From Streptomyces lateritius (lineage in GTDB: Bacteria > Actinomycetota > Actinomycetes > Streptomycetales > Streptomycetaceae): DNA of 64,000 nucleotides. Shown here in pieces: positions 24,625-31,619 of the stretch. Location of the stretch: the NCBI RefSeq assembly GCF_014649715.1, contig NZ_BMTO01000012.1, positions 170,159-234,158 of the forward strand, read 5' to 3'. The notes below the pieces were generated by a model. It saw only the letters and a program-made list of their open reading frames with translations. It ran no database searches and was not told the DNA's origin. The translations under genes and the position numbers were made by a program. Within the stretch, counting starts at the first letter, position 1. Every line of letters begins with the position of its first letter.

Positions 24625-25578
24625 TCACCGGGTCCTGGTGAAGGTACGGCGGTAGGTGCGGGGCGGTACGCCACGGCGGCGGACGAACTGTTCGCGCAGC
24701 ACGGCCGCGGAGCCGTAGCCGACCAGGCGGGCGATCTCCTCGACCGGCAGGTCCGTGGTCTCGAGGAGTTCCTCCGCCCGGCCGAGCCGCAGACCGAGCA
24801 CCCACGCGTGGGGCGTCGTGCCGGTCGCGGCGGTGAACCGGCGGGCGAAGGATCGCCGGCTCATCAGGGCGCGCCGCGCCAACTCCGCGACGGGCAGCCG
24901 TTCGTGGAGGTGTTCCCGGGCCCAGGCGAGCACGTCCGCGAGCCGTTCGTCCTCGCTGTCCTCGGGGACGGGAGCCGCCACGTACTGGGCCTGCCCGCCG
25001 TCGCGGTGCGGTGACAGAACGAGGTCGCGGGCGACGGCGTTGGCGGCGGCCGCTCCGTACTCGCGGCGCAGCAGATGCAGGCAGAGGTCGAAACCGGCCG
25101 CGGCCCCCGCGCCCGTGAGGATCCGGCCCTCGTCGACGTACAGGGCGTCGGGATCGACGGTGACGGACGGGTGGCGGCGGGCGAGGAGATCGGCGAACCG
25201 CCAATGGGTGGTGGCCCGAAGACCGTCGAGCAGCCCGGCGGCGGCGAGCGCGAACGCACCGACGCAGTGAGCCCCGACCAGCGCGCCGCGGGCGTGCGCG
25301 GCACGGAGCGCCTCGAGCACGGGGGCGGGTGGTGGAGTGCGGAAGCCGGCCCAGGGGAGGGCGAGTACGAGATCGGCGGAGGCGAGCCGTTCGAGCCCGT
25401 GCTCGACGGCCAACGGCACCCCGACATCGGTGACGACGCGCCCCGGCCGTTCGGTGCAGAGCGCGAAATCGAAGCGCGGAGGCCCGTCGGCGTGGGCGTC
25501 GAAGACCTCGGCGACGAGACCGACGGCGAGCATGCCGACGCGAGGCGGGGCGTAGGCGGCGACGGAGAGGAACGGCAT
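24625..25578 (-). CDS. GlxA-family transcriptional regulator (DJ-1/PfpI plus AraC domains)
   Basis: A 317-aa regulator. Residues 1-185 form a class I glutamine-amidotransferase-like (DJ-1/PfpI) domain with the nucleophile-elbow cysteine in GAHCVGAFALAAAGLLDG; residues 210-317 are an AraC helix-turn-helix pair (LARRALMSRRSFARRFTAA, then EIARLVGYGSAAVLREQFVRRRGVPP). Such proteins control amino-acid or amine catabolism genes in some bacteria; targets here are unknown. ATG 25578 (MPFLSVAAYAPP) was chosen because the sensor domain starts immediately; an upstream in-frame extension is proline-rich and lacks domain features. Confidence 0.85.
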   Translation of the reverse strand: MPFLSVAAYAPPRVGMLAVGLVAEVFDAHADGPPRFDFALCTERPGRVVTDVGVPLAVEHGLERLASADLVLALPWAGFRTPPPAPVLEALRAAHARGALVGAHCVGAFALAAAGLLDGLRATTHWRFADLLARRHPSVTVDPDALYVDEGRILTGAGAAAGFDLCLHLLRREYGAAAANAVARDLVLSPHRDGGQAQYVAAPVPEDSEDERLADVLAWAREHLHERLPVAELARRALMSRRSFARRFTAATGTTPHAWVLGLRLGRAEELLETTDLPVEEIARLVGYGSAAVLREQFVRRRGVPPRTYRRTFTRTR

Positions 25579-25736
25579 GGCGCGGAGTATGGCAGGAGGT
25601 GGCACCGAACCCGTGATCGGCGGCAGAGGGTCGCTCGGCCTGGTCGCGGTCGGCACGCTGTCCTCCGGGCCCTCAGGTTCGCGGAAAATACTTCGCGCGG
25701 TCCGGAGTCCCCGGTCTAGGGTGTGATCGTTCCCCG

Positions 25737-25757
25737 GGACGGCCGTTGCGGCCGTCC
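25737..25757 (+). promoter_or_regulatory. 9-bp stem hairpin in the 5' region of the rsgA leader
   Basis: GGACGGCCG-TTG-CGGCCGTCC is a perfect 9-bp stem with a 3-base loop, 40 bases before the leader-peptide ATG. It could be an operator or the first RNA structure of an rsgA leader transcript. Confidence 0.5.
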
Positions 25758-25796
25758 GCGAGTGTGTCGACGTGTGTGATCCAGGAGGTGTGACCG

Positions 25797-25868
25797 ATGG
25801 CTGTCATGACGACGGGCGCTGCCCTCATCCAGAAGTGCGTCAACTCCACCTCTGTGGTCTCCGGCTGA
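25797..25868 (+). CDS. candidate 23-residue leader peptide upstream of rsgA
   Basis: The frame reads MAVMTTGAALIQKCVNSTS then VVSG. A strong Shine-Dalgarno, AGGAGGTG, sits 6 bases before the ATG, far better than that of the rsgA gene itself. It ends 64 bases before the likely rsgA TTG. In the gap a hairpin masks the rsgA Shine-Dalgarno, so ribosome stalling or readthrough here could control rsgA translation. It contains no stretch of one regulatory amino acid. I do not recognise the peptide; a role independent of rsgA is possible. Confidence 0.55.
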   Translation: MAVMTTGAALIQKCVNSTSVVSG

Positions 25869-25911
25869 CCTTCCTGTCTCATCCGCGCGCCCAAGTGCGC
25901 GTGCCGGGGCC

Positions 25912-25926
25912 ACCCTTGTGAAGGGT
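25912..25926 (+). promoter_or_regulatory. Shine-Dalgarno-masking hairpin before rsgA
   Basis: ACCCTT-GTG-AAGGGT is a perfect 6-bp stem whose right arm contains AAGGG, the only Shine-Dalgarno-like sequence placed correctly (7 bases) for the TTG at 25933. The alternative GTG start (25918) lies in the loop. Confidence 0.45.
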
Positions 25927-25932
25927 CACCCC

Positions 25933-27102
25933 TTGTCTTCCTCTTCTTCTCCGCAGGCTTCTTCTCCGCAGGCTTCTTCTCCGCAGGCTTCTTCTCGTCA
26001 AGTTTCTTCTCCTCAGGCTTCGGCTTCGCATGCTCTCGCCCCGTACGGCTGGGACGAGAACTGGGCGACCGCGTTCGCCCCGTACGCCCGGCAGGGACTT
26101 CTGCCGGGGCGGGTCCTGCGTGTCGACCGGGGGCAGTGCGACCTGGTCACGCCTCTGGGCACCGTCCGGGCCGACACCGAGTTCGTCGTGCCCCGTGATC
26201 CGATGAAGGTCGTCTGCACGGGCGACTGGGTCGCCGTCGACCCGGACGGCGACCCGCGGTACGTACGGACGCTGCTGCCGCGGCGGACGGCGTTCACGCG
26301 CTCCACCTCGTCCAAGCGGTCCGAGGGCCAGATCCTCGCCGCCAACGTCGACCACGCGATCATCACCGTTTCGCTCGCCCTCGAGGTCGACCTCGGCCGC
26401 GTCGAGCGCTTCCTCGCCCTGGCCTGGGAGTCGGGCGCCCAGCCGCTCGTCGTACTCAGCAAGGCCGACCTGGTCCCGGACCCGCTCGGGCTCTCCTACC
26501 TCGTCGAGGACGTGGAGAGCGTGGCCCCCGGCGCTCAGGTGCTGCCCGTCAGTGCCGCGACGGGGGAGGGCGTCGAGGTGCTCGCCGCGATCGTGGGGGG
26601 CGGGACGAGCGTGCTGCTCGGGGCCTCCGGCGCCGGCAAGTCGACGCTCGCCAACACCCTCCTCGGCGAGGACGTCATGACCGTCCAGGCCGCGCGGGAC
26701 GTGGACGGCAAGGGCCGCCACACCACGACCACGCGCAACCTGCTCGTCCTGCCCGGGGGCGGCGTCCTCATCGACACCCCGGGGCTGCGCGGGGTCGGGC
26801 TCTGGGACGCCGAGACCGGCGTCGGACAGGTCTTCGCGGAGATCCAGGAGCTGGCGGCGGACTGCCGCTTCCACGACTGCGCCCACGAGGCGGAGCCGGG
26901 CTGCGCGGTGCGGGCGGCGACGGAGGACGGCTCCCTGTCGGTACGCCGGCTGGAGAGCTACCACAAGCTGCTCCGCGAGAACCAACGCATCGTCGCCAAG
27001 ACGGACGCCCGCGTCCGCGCCGAAATCCTCAAGGACTGGAAGCGCAAGAGCGCGGCGGGCCGCGCGGCCCTGGAGGCGAAGCGGGGCGGCAGGGGGAGGT
27101 AG
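25933..27102 (+). CDS. rsgA: ribosome small-subunit-dependent GTPase A
   Basis: A 389-aa circularly permuted GTPase (YjeQ/RsgA) that acts in late 30S maturation. Order of motifs shows the permutation: OB-fold (PRDPMKVVCTGDWVAVD-like region, GDWVAVDPDGD), then G4 VLSKADL, then G1 GASGAGKST and G3 DTPGLRG. The C-terminal zinc site is C-x4-H-x-C-type (CRFHDCAHEAEPGC). The start is uncertain: TTG 25933 has AAGGG at good distance, while GTG 25918 adds five residues without one. Residues about 4-28 are encoded by a 15-base tandem repeat and are a serine-rich tail unlike ordinary RsgA. Confidence 0.93.
   Translation: MSSSSSPQASSPQASSPQASSRQVSSPQASASHALAPYGWDENWATAFAPYARQGLLPGRVLRVDRGQCDLVTPLGTVRADTEFVVPRDPMKVVCTGDWVAVDPDGDPRYVRTLLPRRTAFTRSTSSKRSEGQILAANVDHAIITVSLALEVDLGRVERFLALAWESGAQPLVVLSKADLVPDPLGLSYLVEDVESVAPGAQVLPVSAATGEGVEVLAAIVGGGTSVLLGASGAGKSTLANTLLGEDVMTVQAARDVDGKGRHTTTTRNLLVLPGGGVLIDTPGLRGVGLWDAETGVGQVFAEIQELAADCRFHDCAHEAEPGCAVRAATEDGSLSVRRLESYHKLLRENQRIVAKTDARVRAEILKDWKRKSAAGRAALEAKRGGRGR
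25943..26017 (+). repeat. 15-bp tandem repeat inside the rsgA N-terminus
   Basis: Unit CTTCTTCTCCGCAGG occurs exactly at 25943, 25958 and 25973, then twice in diverged form up to 26017. It encodes SSPQA repeats. Codon use (TCT, CTT) is unlike the rest of the gene, suggesting recent slippage expansion in a disordered tail. Confidence 0.85.
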
Positions 27103-27112
27103 GCGGCCGACG

Positions 27113-27144
27113 CGGTCACGGCGGGTGACGACCCGCCGTGACCG
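27113..27144 (+). terminator. rsgA terminator
   Basis: A perfect 14-bp GC-rich stem (27113-27126 with 27131-27144) with GACG loop starts 10 bases after the rsgA stop codon. No T-tract, as common in Streptomyces. Confidence 0.75.
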
Positions 27145-27203
27145 GCGACAGGCGGCCGGTGGGCGGTGCGCGGTGGCAAGGGAGCTCGGGCGCCGTGGCC
27201 GGT

Positions 27204-27277
27204 GTGCTGGGACGGGGCGTGGGCCTCAGCGGGGGCCGGCGTGCTCGGACGGGGCGCGGGCCGCAGCGGCGGCCCGC
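27204..27277. repeat. imperfect 37-bp tandem duplication in the rsgA-ada gap
   Basis: Two copies (27204-27240 and 27241-27277) starting GTGCTSGGACGGGGCG differ at only a handful of positions. They lie in the 284-base spacer between the rsgA terminator and the Ada-AlkA gene, which otherwise holds no recognisable gene. Confidence 0.65.
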
Positions 27278-27428
27278 GCCCGACGCGGCGACGAGCCGTG
27301 ACCTGGGACCGCCAGGCCGGGGGCGGCGATCCCGGGCCCTGGCGAGGCGCCCGGCTCCTCCCGGGGGCAAGGTGGTGTCCGAAAACCGCCAGCCCAGCCC
27401 CCCGTGCTCCCGCACACTGGAGCTCGTG

Positions 27429-28817
27429 ATGGACGAGGAGACCAGGTACGAGGCGGTCAGCAGTCGGGACGCGCGGTTCGACGGGGAGTTCTTCTTCGGG
27501 GTGCGGACGACCGGGATCTACTGTCGGCCCAGCTGTCCCGCCGTCACCCCCCGGCGCAAGAACGTCACGTTCTTCCCGACCGCCGCCGCCGCGCAGGGGC
27601 ACGGCTTCCGGGCCTGCCGGCGGTGCCGGCCGGACGCCGTGCCCGGGTCCGCCGCCTGGGACCTCCGTGCCGACGTCGTCGGACGCGCCATGCGGATGAT
27701 CGGCGACGGCGTCGTCGACCGTGAGGGCGTGCCCGGACTCGCCGGACGGCTCGGCTACAGCGCCCGGCAGGTCCAGCGGCAGCTCACCGCCGAGCTCGGC
27801 GCCGGCCCGATCGCCCTCGCCCGAGCCCAGCGGGCGCACACCGCCCGGCTGCTCCTGCAGACCACCGGGCTCCCGATCACCGAGATCGCCTTCGCGTCGG
27901 GCTTCGCCAGCGTGCGCCAGTTCAACGACACGATCCGCCGCATCTACGCCCGTACTCCCTCCGAACTCCGCACCGAGTCCGGCACCGGCGCCGGCCCTCG
28001 CACCGGGCCCAGCACCGGCGCCCGGACAGCGCTCGCCGCCGGAGTGCCGCTGCGGCTCGCCCACCGGGGGCCCTACGCCGCCCGCGAGGTCTTCGATCTG
28101 CTCGCCGCCGAGGTCCTGCCGCACGTCGAAGAGGTCCTCGGCACCCCCGGCGCCCGCACCTACCGCCGTACGCTCCGCCTCCCGTACGGCACCGGCGTCG
28201 CCTCCGTCGACGAGACCGCCGCCGGACCCTGGCTGGAGGCGCGGATCCACCTCACCGACCTACGCGACCTGACGACCGCCGTCCAGCGGCTGCGCCGCCT
28301 GTTCGACCTGGACGCCGACCCCTACGCGGTCGCCGAGCGTCTCGGCGCCGGCCCCGCTCTCGCCGACCGGGTCGCCGCCCGCCCCGGCGTACGGTCGCCC
28401 GGCGCGGCGGACCCCGAGGAGTTCGCGCTGCGGACCCTCCTCGGCCCGGAGGAGGCCGCGCGGCTCGTCCTGACGCACGGCACCGCCCTGGACACCGCCT
28501 GCGGCTCCCTCACCCACCTCTTCCCCGAGCCCGCCGCCCTCACCGGCCACCCCTTCGCCGGCCCGCTCGCGACCGCGCTCACCACCGGCGCCCTGCGCCT
28601 CGACGCGGGCGCCGACCGCGACGAGGCCGAACAGGCCCTGCGCGCCGTCCCCGGCATGACCGCCGCCCGTGCCGCGCTCGTCCGCATGCGCGCCCTCGGC
28701 GACCCCGACGCGGCTCCGGCCGGCAGCCCGGTGGACGGCCCCGGCGCCGAGGCCTGGCGACCTTGGCGGTCCTACGCCCTCCGCTACCTGGAGGCGGTCC
28801 CGGCGTCCTCGGCCTGA
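27429..28817 (+). CDS. Ada-AlkA fusion: methylphosphotriester-DNA sensor and DNA-3-methyladenine glycosylase
   Basis: A 462-aa fusion for alkylation response. Residues 1-75 are the Ada zinc domain with C32, C36, C63 and C66 (YCRPSCPA, ACRRCRPD); residues 80-185 are an AraC helix-turn-helix (LGYSARQVQRQLTAEL, ITEIAFASGFASVRQFNDTI); residues 210-462 are AlkA-like. The helix-hairpin-helix reads VPGMTAARAALVRMRALGD without the usual PGIGxWTA tryptophan, and the stretch after DPDAAPAG goes straight to GPGAEAWRPWRSYAL: the DLGL-type segment with the catalytic aspartate seems deleted. Glycosylase activity is therefore doubtful, while the sensor/regulator half looks intact. ATG 27429 has GGAG 6 bases upstream. 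The annotated function may be mainly regulatory. Confidence 0.88.
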   Translation: MDEETRYEAVSSRDARFDGEFFFGVRTTGIYCRPSCPAVTPRRKNVTFFPTAAAAQGHGFRACRRCRPDAVPGSAAWDLRADVVGRAMRMIGDGVVDREGVPGLAGRLGYSARQVQRQLTAELGAGPIALARAQRAHTARLLLQTTGLPITEIAFASGFASVRQFNDTIRRIYARTPSELRTESGTGAGPRTGPSTGARTALAAGVPLRLAHRGPYAAREVFDLLAAEVLPHVEEVLGTPGARTYRRTLRLPYGTGVASVDETAAGPWLEARIHLTDLRDLTTAVQRLRRLFDLDADPYAVAERLGAGPALADRVAARPGVRSPGAADPEEFALRTLLGPEEAARLVLTHGTALDTACGSLTHLFPEPAALTGHPFAGPLATALTTGALRLDAGADRDEAEQALRAVPGMTAARAALVRMRALGDPDAAPAGSPVDGPGAEAWRPWRSYALRYLEAVPASSA

Positions 28818-28834
28818 CCAGGCACAATTCCCCC

Positions 28835-29299
28835 ATGAATGCCACGGACGCGACGGACGCCATGATCACCATCGACCGGCTCGGCCCGGATGACCGTGAG
28901 GTCTGGGAGCGGCACTTCCGCGACTACATCGACTTCTACGGCCGTACCGAAGGCCCCGAGATGTACGACCGCGCCTGGAAGGAGTTCCAGGACGACACCC
29001 GGCTCCACGCACGGGCCGCCCGGCTCGACGGACGGCTCGTCGGCTTCACCCACTTCCTCGTCCACCCCAGCACCTCCGGGCCGGACGTCTGCTACCTCCA
29101 GGACCTCTTCACCGAGCCCGAGGCGCGCGGCAAGGGCGTGGCGCGCGCCCTCATCGCGGCTGTCGCCGAGTGGGCACGGAGCGAAGGCTGCGACCGGGTC
29201 TACTGGAACACGCAGGAGTCCAACTCCACGGCCCGGCACCTCTACGACAAGGTCGCCAGGAACACGGGGTTCATCAGGTACCAGATTGATCTTCCTTAG
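28835..29299 (+). CDS. GNAT family N-acetyltransferase
   Basis: A 154-aa acetyltransferase. Motif A is LQDLFTEPEARGKGVARALI (RGKGVAR binds acetyl-CoA), followed by GCDRVYWNTQESNSTARHLY, typical of the group that includes diamine acetyltransferase-like enzymes. Acceptor unknown. ATG 28835 is 15 bases after the Ada-AlkA stop, so it may be co-transcribed; it lacks a Shine-Dalgarno. A second ATG at 28862 (MITIDRL) is possible. The last 26 bases overlap the convergent PPOX gene. Confidence 0.85.
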   Translation: MNATDATDAMITIDRLGPDDREVWERHFRDYIDFYGRTEGPEMYDRAWKEFQDDTRLHARAARLDGRLVGFTHFLVHPSTSGPDVCYLQDLFTEPEARGKGVARALIAAVAEWARSEGCDRVYWNTQESNSTARHLYDKVARNTGFIRYQIDLP

Positions 29300-29684
29300 C
29301 CCCCTCCGGCCCGGGAAGGCCCCAGCTGTGGATCCGGCGCGGGTGGATCCGGATGACCTCCTCGCTGAAGTGCGGGCCGAGCTCGTGCGGCCCCACGAGG
29401 AGCTCGGCCTCGCCCCGGATCTCGACCCCCCGCACCCGCCAGGGCCGTACGCTCGCCAGGTCGTCGACGACCAGCGCCACGTGGGGGTTGGTCATCAGAT
29501 TGCGCCACTTCTTCGTGCGGCCCATGGCCATGCCGCCCACCAGGACGGTGCCGTCCTCCTGCGGGAAGAAGCCGACCGGGTTGGCCTGCGGCCGGCCCTG
29601 CGGGTCGACCGTGGCCATCCGGCCCAGGCGCTGGGTCCTGAGGTAGGCGCGTTCCTCGTCGCTGAAGCCCTCGAAATCCCTCAT
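29274..29684 (-). CDS. PPOX-class F420-dependent oxidoreductase
   Basis: A 136-aa split-barrel flavin/F420-binding protein. Family blocks include LGRMATVDPQGRPQANPVGFF, GMAMGRTKKWRNLMTNPHVALVVDDLAS and the RGEAELL strand. The KxxNLxxNPHVAL pattern is typical of F420-using FDORs of actinobacteria. Substrate unknown. No partner gene nearby. Confidence 0.85.
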   Translation of the reverse strand: MRDFEGFSDEERAYLRTQRLGRMATVDPQGRPQANPVGFFPQEDGTVLVGGMAMGRTKKWRNLMTNPHVALVVDDLASVRPWRVRGVEIRGEAELLVGPHELGPHFSEEVIRIHPRRIHSWGLPGPEGAKEDQSGT

Positions 29685-29783
29685 GCGGCCAGCATCACGC
29701 GCCGGCCGTCTCCCGGGCATCGGCGGCAGGACGGATCCTCGCGGAGCCGAGTCGTAGCCGGGTCCCGGCCGAGTCCTAGGACC

Positions 29784-30266
29784 TCAGCCCCAGACGACCG
29801 CCCCCGCCCACGCGCCGACGATCAGCAGACACGCGAACAGTTCCACGAGGATGCTCGTGCCGGCCGCCCGCATCACGGTCCTGGTGGAGGCCCGGGCCTG
29901 GCCGTGGCCGCCGAGGCGGAGACGCTCGGAGAGGTAGATCCCGCCGACGAAACCGGGGATCGCGCCGAGCACGGGGACCAGCAGGAAGCCGAGGAACGCG
30001 CCGACCCCGGCGTACGTCACCATCCGCCGGGTGATGCCGACCCCGCGGATCCGCCGCTGCGGCAGCTGCCAGACGACCACCTGGGTGAGCAGGAGCAGCG
30101 CGGTCGAGGAGACGAGCAGGATCCAGGCGAGACCGGACTGCTCGTGGAGGGACCACCAGAGCATGGCCGCCCACACCAGCCACGGCCCGGGCACGCCGGG
30201 AGCCAGCACCCCGAACAGGCCGAGCAGCATGACCATCGCGACGAGCAACAGCTGCCACACACCCAT
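29784..30266 (-). CDS. DUF456 family membrane protein
   Basis: A 160-aa protein with about five membrane segments (LLLVAMVMLLGLFGVLAPG, WILLVSSTALLLLTQVVVW, VGAFLGFLLVPVLGAIPGFVGG, ILVELFACLLIVGAWAGAVV). LPGVPGPWL-type sequence (here APGVPGPWLVWAA) and the glycine-rich loops are typical of DUF456. Function unknown. It stands alone between two minus-strand genes. Confidence 0.8.
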   Translation of the reverse strand: MGVWQLLLVAMVMLLGLFGVLAPGVPGPWLVWAAMLWWSLHEQSGLAWILLVSSTALLLLTQVVVWQLPQRRIRGVGITRRMVTYAGVGAFLGFLLVPVLGAIPGFVGGIYLSERLRLGGHGQARASTRTVMRAAGTSILVELFACLLIVGAWAGAVVWG

Positions 30267-30384
30267 CTGTCAAGGGTGCAGGACCGACCGCGTTCTCGCA
30301 GGTCGCGCCATACGCCAAAACCACGGACGGCCGTACGCGAAAGGCCTGGGCGCCGCGTTCGAAGCCACCTCGGAGCCCCACCCC

Positions 30385-31368
30385 CTACCCCCGGGCCACC
30401 CACCCCCTCTCGTAGGCGTGCCAGCCCAGCTGGAGGCGGGTCGTCACCCCGGTCAGTTCCATCAGGCCCTTCACGCGGCGCTGGACCGTGCGCAGGCCCA
30501 GGTCCAGCTGCTTCGCCACGCTCGCGTCCGTCATGCCCGCCAGCAGCAGTGACAGGATCTCCAGGTCCGTCGCGTCGGGACCCGGCGTCTCCGACTCCGT
30601 GACCTGTGCGCCCGCGCCGAGGCGCAGCGGCAGCGCATCGCGCCATACCGCCTCGAAGAGGCCCATCAGGGACTCGAGGAGCCCGCTCGCGTGCACCACC
30701 AGAGCCGCCGGTTCCGCGCCCCGGCCCGTCAGCGGGACCATCGCCAGACTCCGGTCGGCCACCACCAGCTTGGTGGGGACCCGGTCCACCACCCGGATCC
30801 GCTCATCGCGTCCGAGCGCCGCCGACAGCTCGACGATTCCCGACGGCAGCGTCAGCACCTCGCGCTCGACGACCACCCGGTAGGCCACGCCCCGGCCTGC
30901 CGCCAGCTCCTCCGCGTCGTTCTCCATGCCGGTCACCGCGACCGGCTTGCCCGTCACGAGCGCACAGACCTCCTCCGTCGCGCCCAGCTGCAGCTGGAGG
31001 AAGCGGTGGGTGACGGCGCTCGCGCCGGTCACGACCTCCACGAGGTCGTGGACGGCCGGCTCCGCCGCCTCCGCCCGGTACTCCTCCGCGAGCAGCGCCG
31101 CGGCCAGTTCCGCCTGCTCCAGTTCGTGCCGCTGCTGGGTGAGGAGCGCGCCGAGCGCGACCCCCGGCGGGGCCGCCACCCACCGCCCGGTCCCGGCCGA
31201 GGACTGCGCGGCCAGGCCCCGCGACTCGAGGCGCCGCAGCGCCCGCTCGGTGTCCGTCTCCGGAAGGGCGAGCCGGTGGGCCAGGTCCGTCACCTCGGCC
31301 GCGCCCAGCGCGACGAGCGCGCGGTACGCGGACTCCTGCCGTTCGTCGAGACCTATCGCTCCCAGCAT
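30385..31368 (-). CDS. TrmB/LuxR-type helix-turn-helix transcriptional regulator
   Basis: A 327-aa regulator with two DNA-binding domains: an N-terminal TrmB-like winged helix (LDERQESAYRALVALGAAEVTDLAHRL in part) and a C-terminal LuxR helix-turn-helix (LEILSLLLAGMTDASVAKQLDLGLRTVQRRVKGLM). The middle (VTHRFLQLQLGATEEVCALV to VVADRSLAMVPLTG) is a PLD-like sensor fold seen in actinobacterial relatives. Such proteins often control the adjacent divergent gene, here the S8 protease at 31620. The intergenic region carries direct and inverted repeats suited to a regulator. ATG 31368 was chosen because the winged helix starts right after it. Confidence 0.85.
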   Translation of the reverse strand: MLGAIGLDERQESAYRALVALGAAEVTDLAHRLALPETDTERALRRLESRGLAAQSSAGTGRWVAAPPGVALGALLTQQRHELEQAELAAALLAEEYRAEAAEPAVHDLVEVVTGASAVTHRFLQLQLGATEEVCALVTGKPVAVTGMENDAEELAAGRGVAYRVVVEREVLTLPSGIVELSAALGRDERIRVVDRVPTKLVVADRSLAMVPLTGRGAEPAALVVHASGLLESLMGLFEAVWRDALPLRLGAGAQVTESETPGPDATDLEILSLLLAGMTDASVAKQLDLGLRTVQRRVKGLMELTGVTTRLQLGWHAYERGWVARG

Positions 31369-31393
31369 CGCCGCCCCGCCCCTCGCCGGATGT

Positions 31394-31442
31394 CCCCGGA
31401 CGTGCCCCACGCCCCCGGACGTCCCGGACCTTCCCCGGACGT
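31394..31442. promoter_or_regulatory. three CCCCGGACGT direct repeats
   Basis: The decamer CCCCGGACGT occurs exactly at 31394-31403, 31413-31422 and 31433-31442, spaced 19 and 20 bp, near two helical turns. They lie just upstream of the TrmB/LuxR gene, in the divergent region to the S8 protease; a multimeric regulator site is likely. Confidence 0.5.
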
Positions 31443-31473
31443 TCGGCGGACGCTTTCGTTCCGTTGGTGCCAT

Positions 31474-31503
31474 GGCGGGAATCGGCCACGACGCATTCCC
31501 GCC
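31474..31503. promoter_or_regulatory. 9-bp inverted repeat in the regulator-protease divergent region
   Basis: GGCGGGAAT (31474-31482) and ATTCCCGCC (31495-31503) are perfect complements with a 12-bp spacer, half-site centres about 21 bp apart. Candidate operator for either divergent gene. Confidence 0.4.
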
Positions 31504-31619
31504 GCGCCCATCATCCCTGTACCACCCTCACCTCTGCCAATGTGGCGGCACCGCAGCACCAACAGCCTCCAGGGTCCAGGTATTTGCCTACCTATGCCCG
31601 GAATCATATGGGGAGAGCG

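Noticed and set aside
25797..25868. Possible lanthipeptide or lasso precursor
   Set aside because: No modifying enzymes nearby; next gene is rsgA with a masked Shine-Dalgarno, so a leader peptide is the simpler reading.
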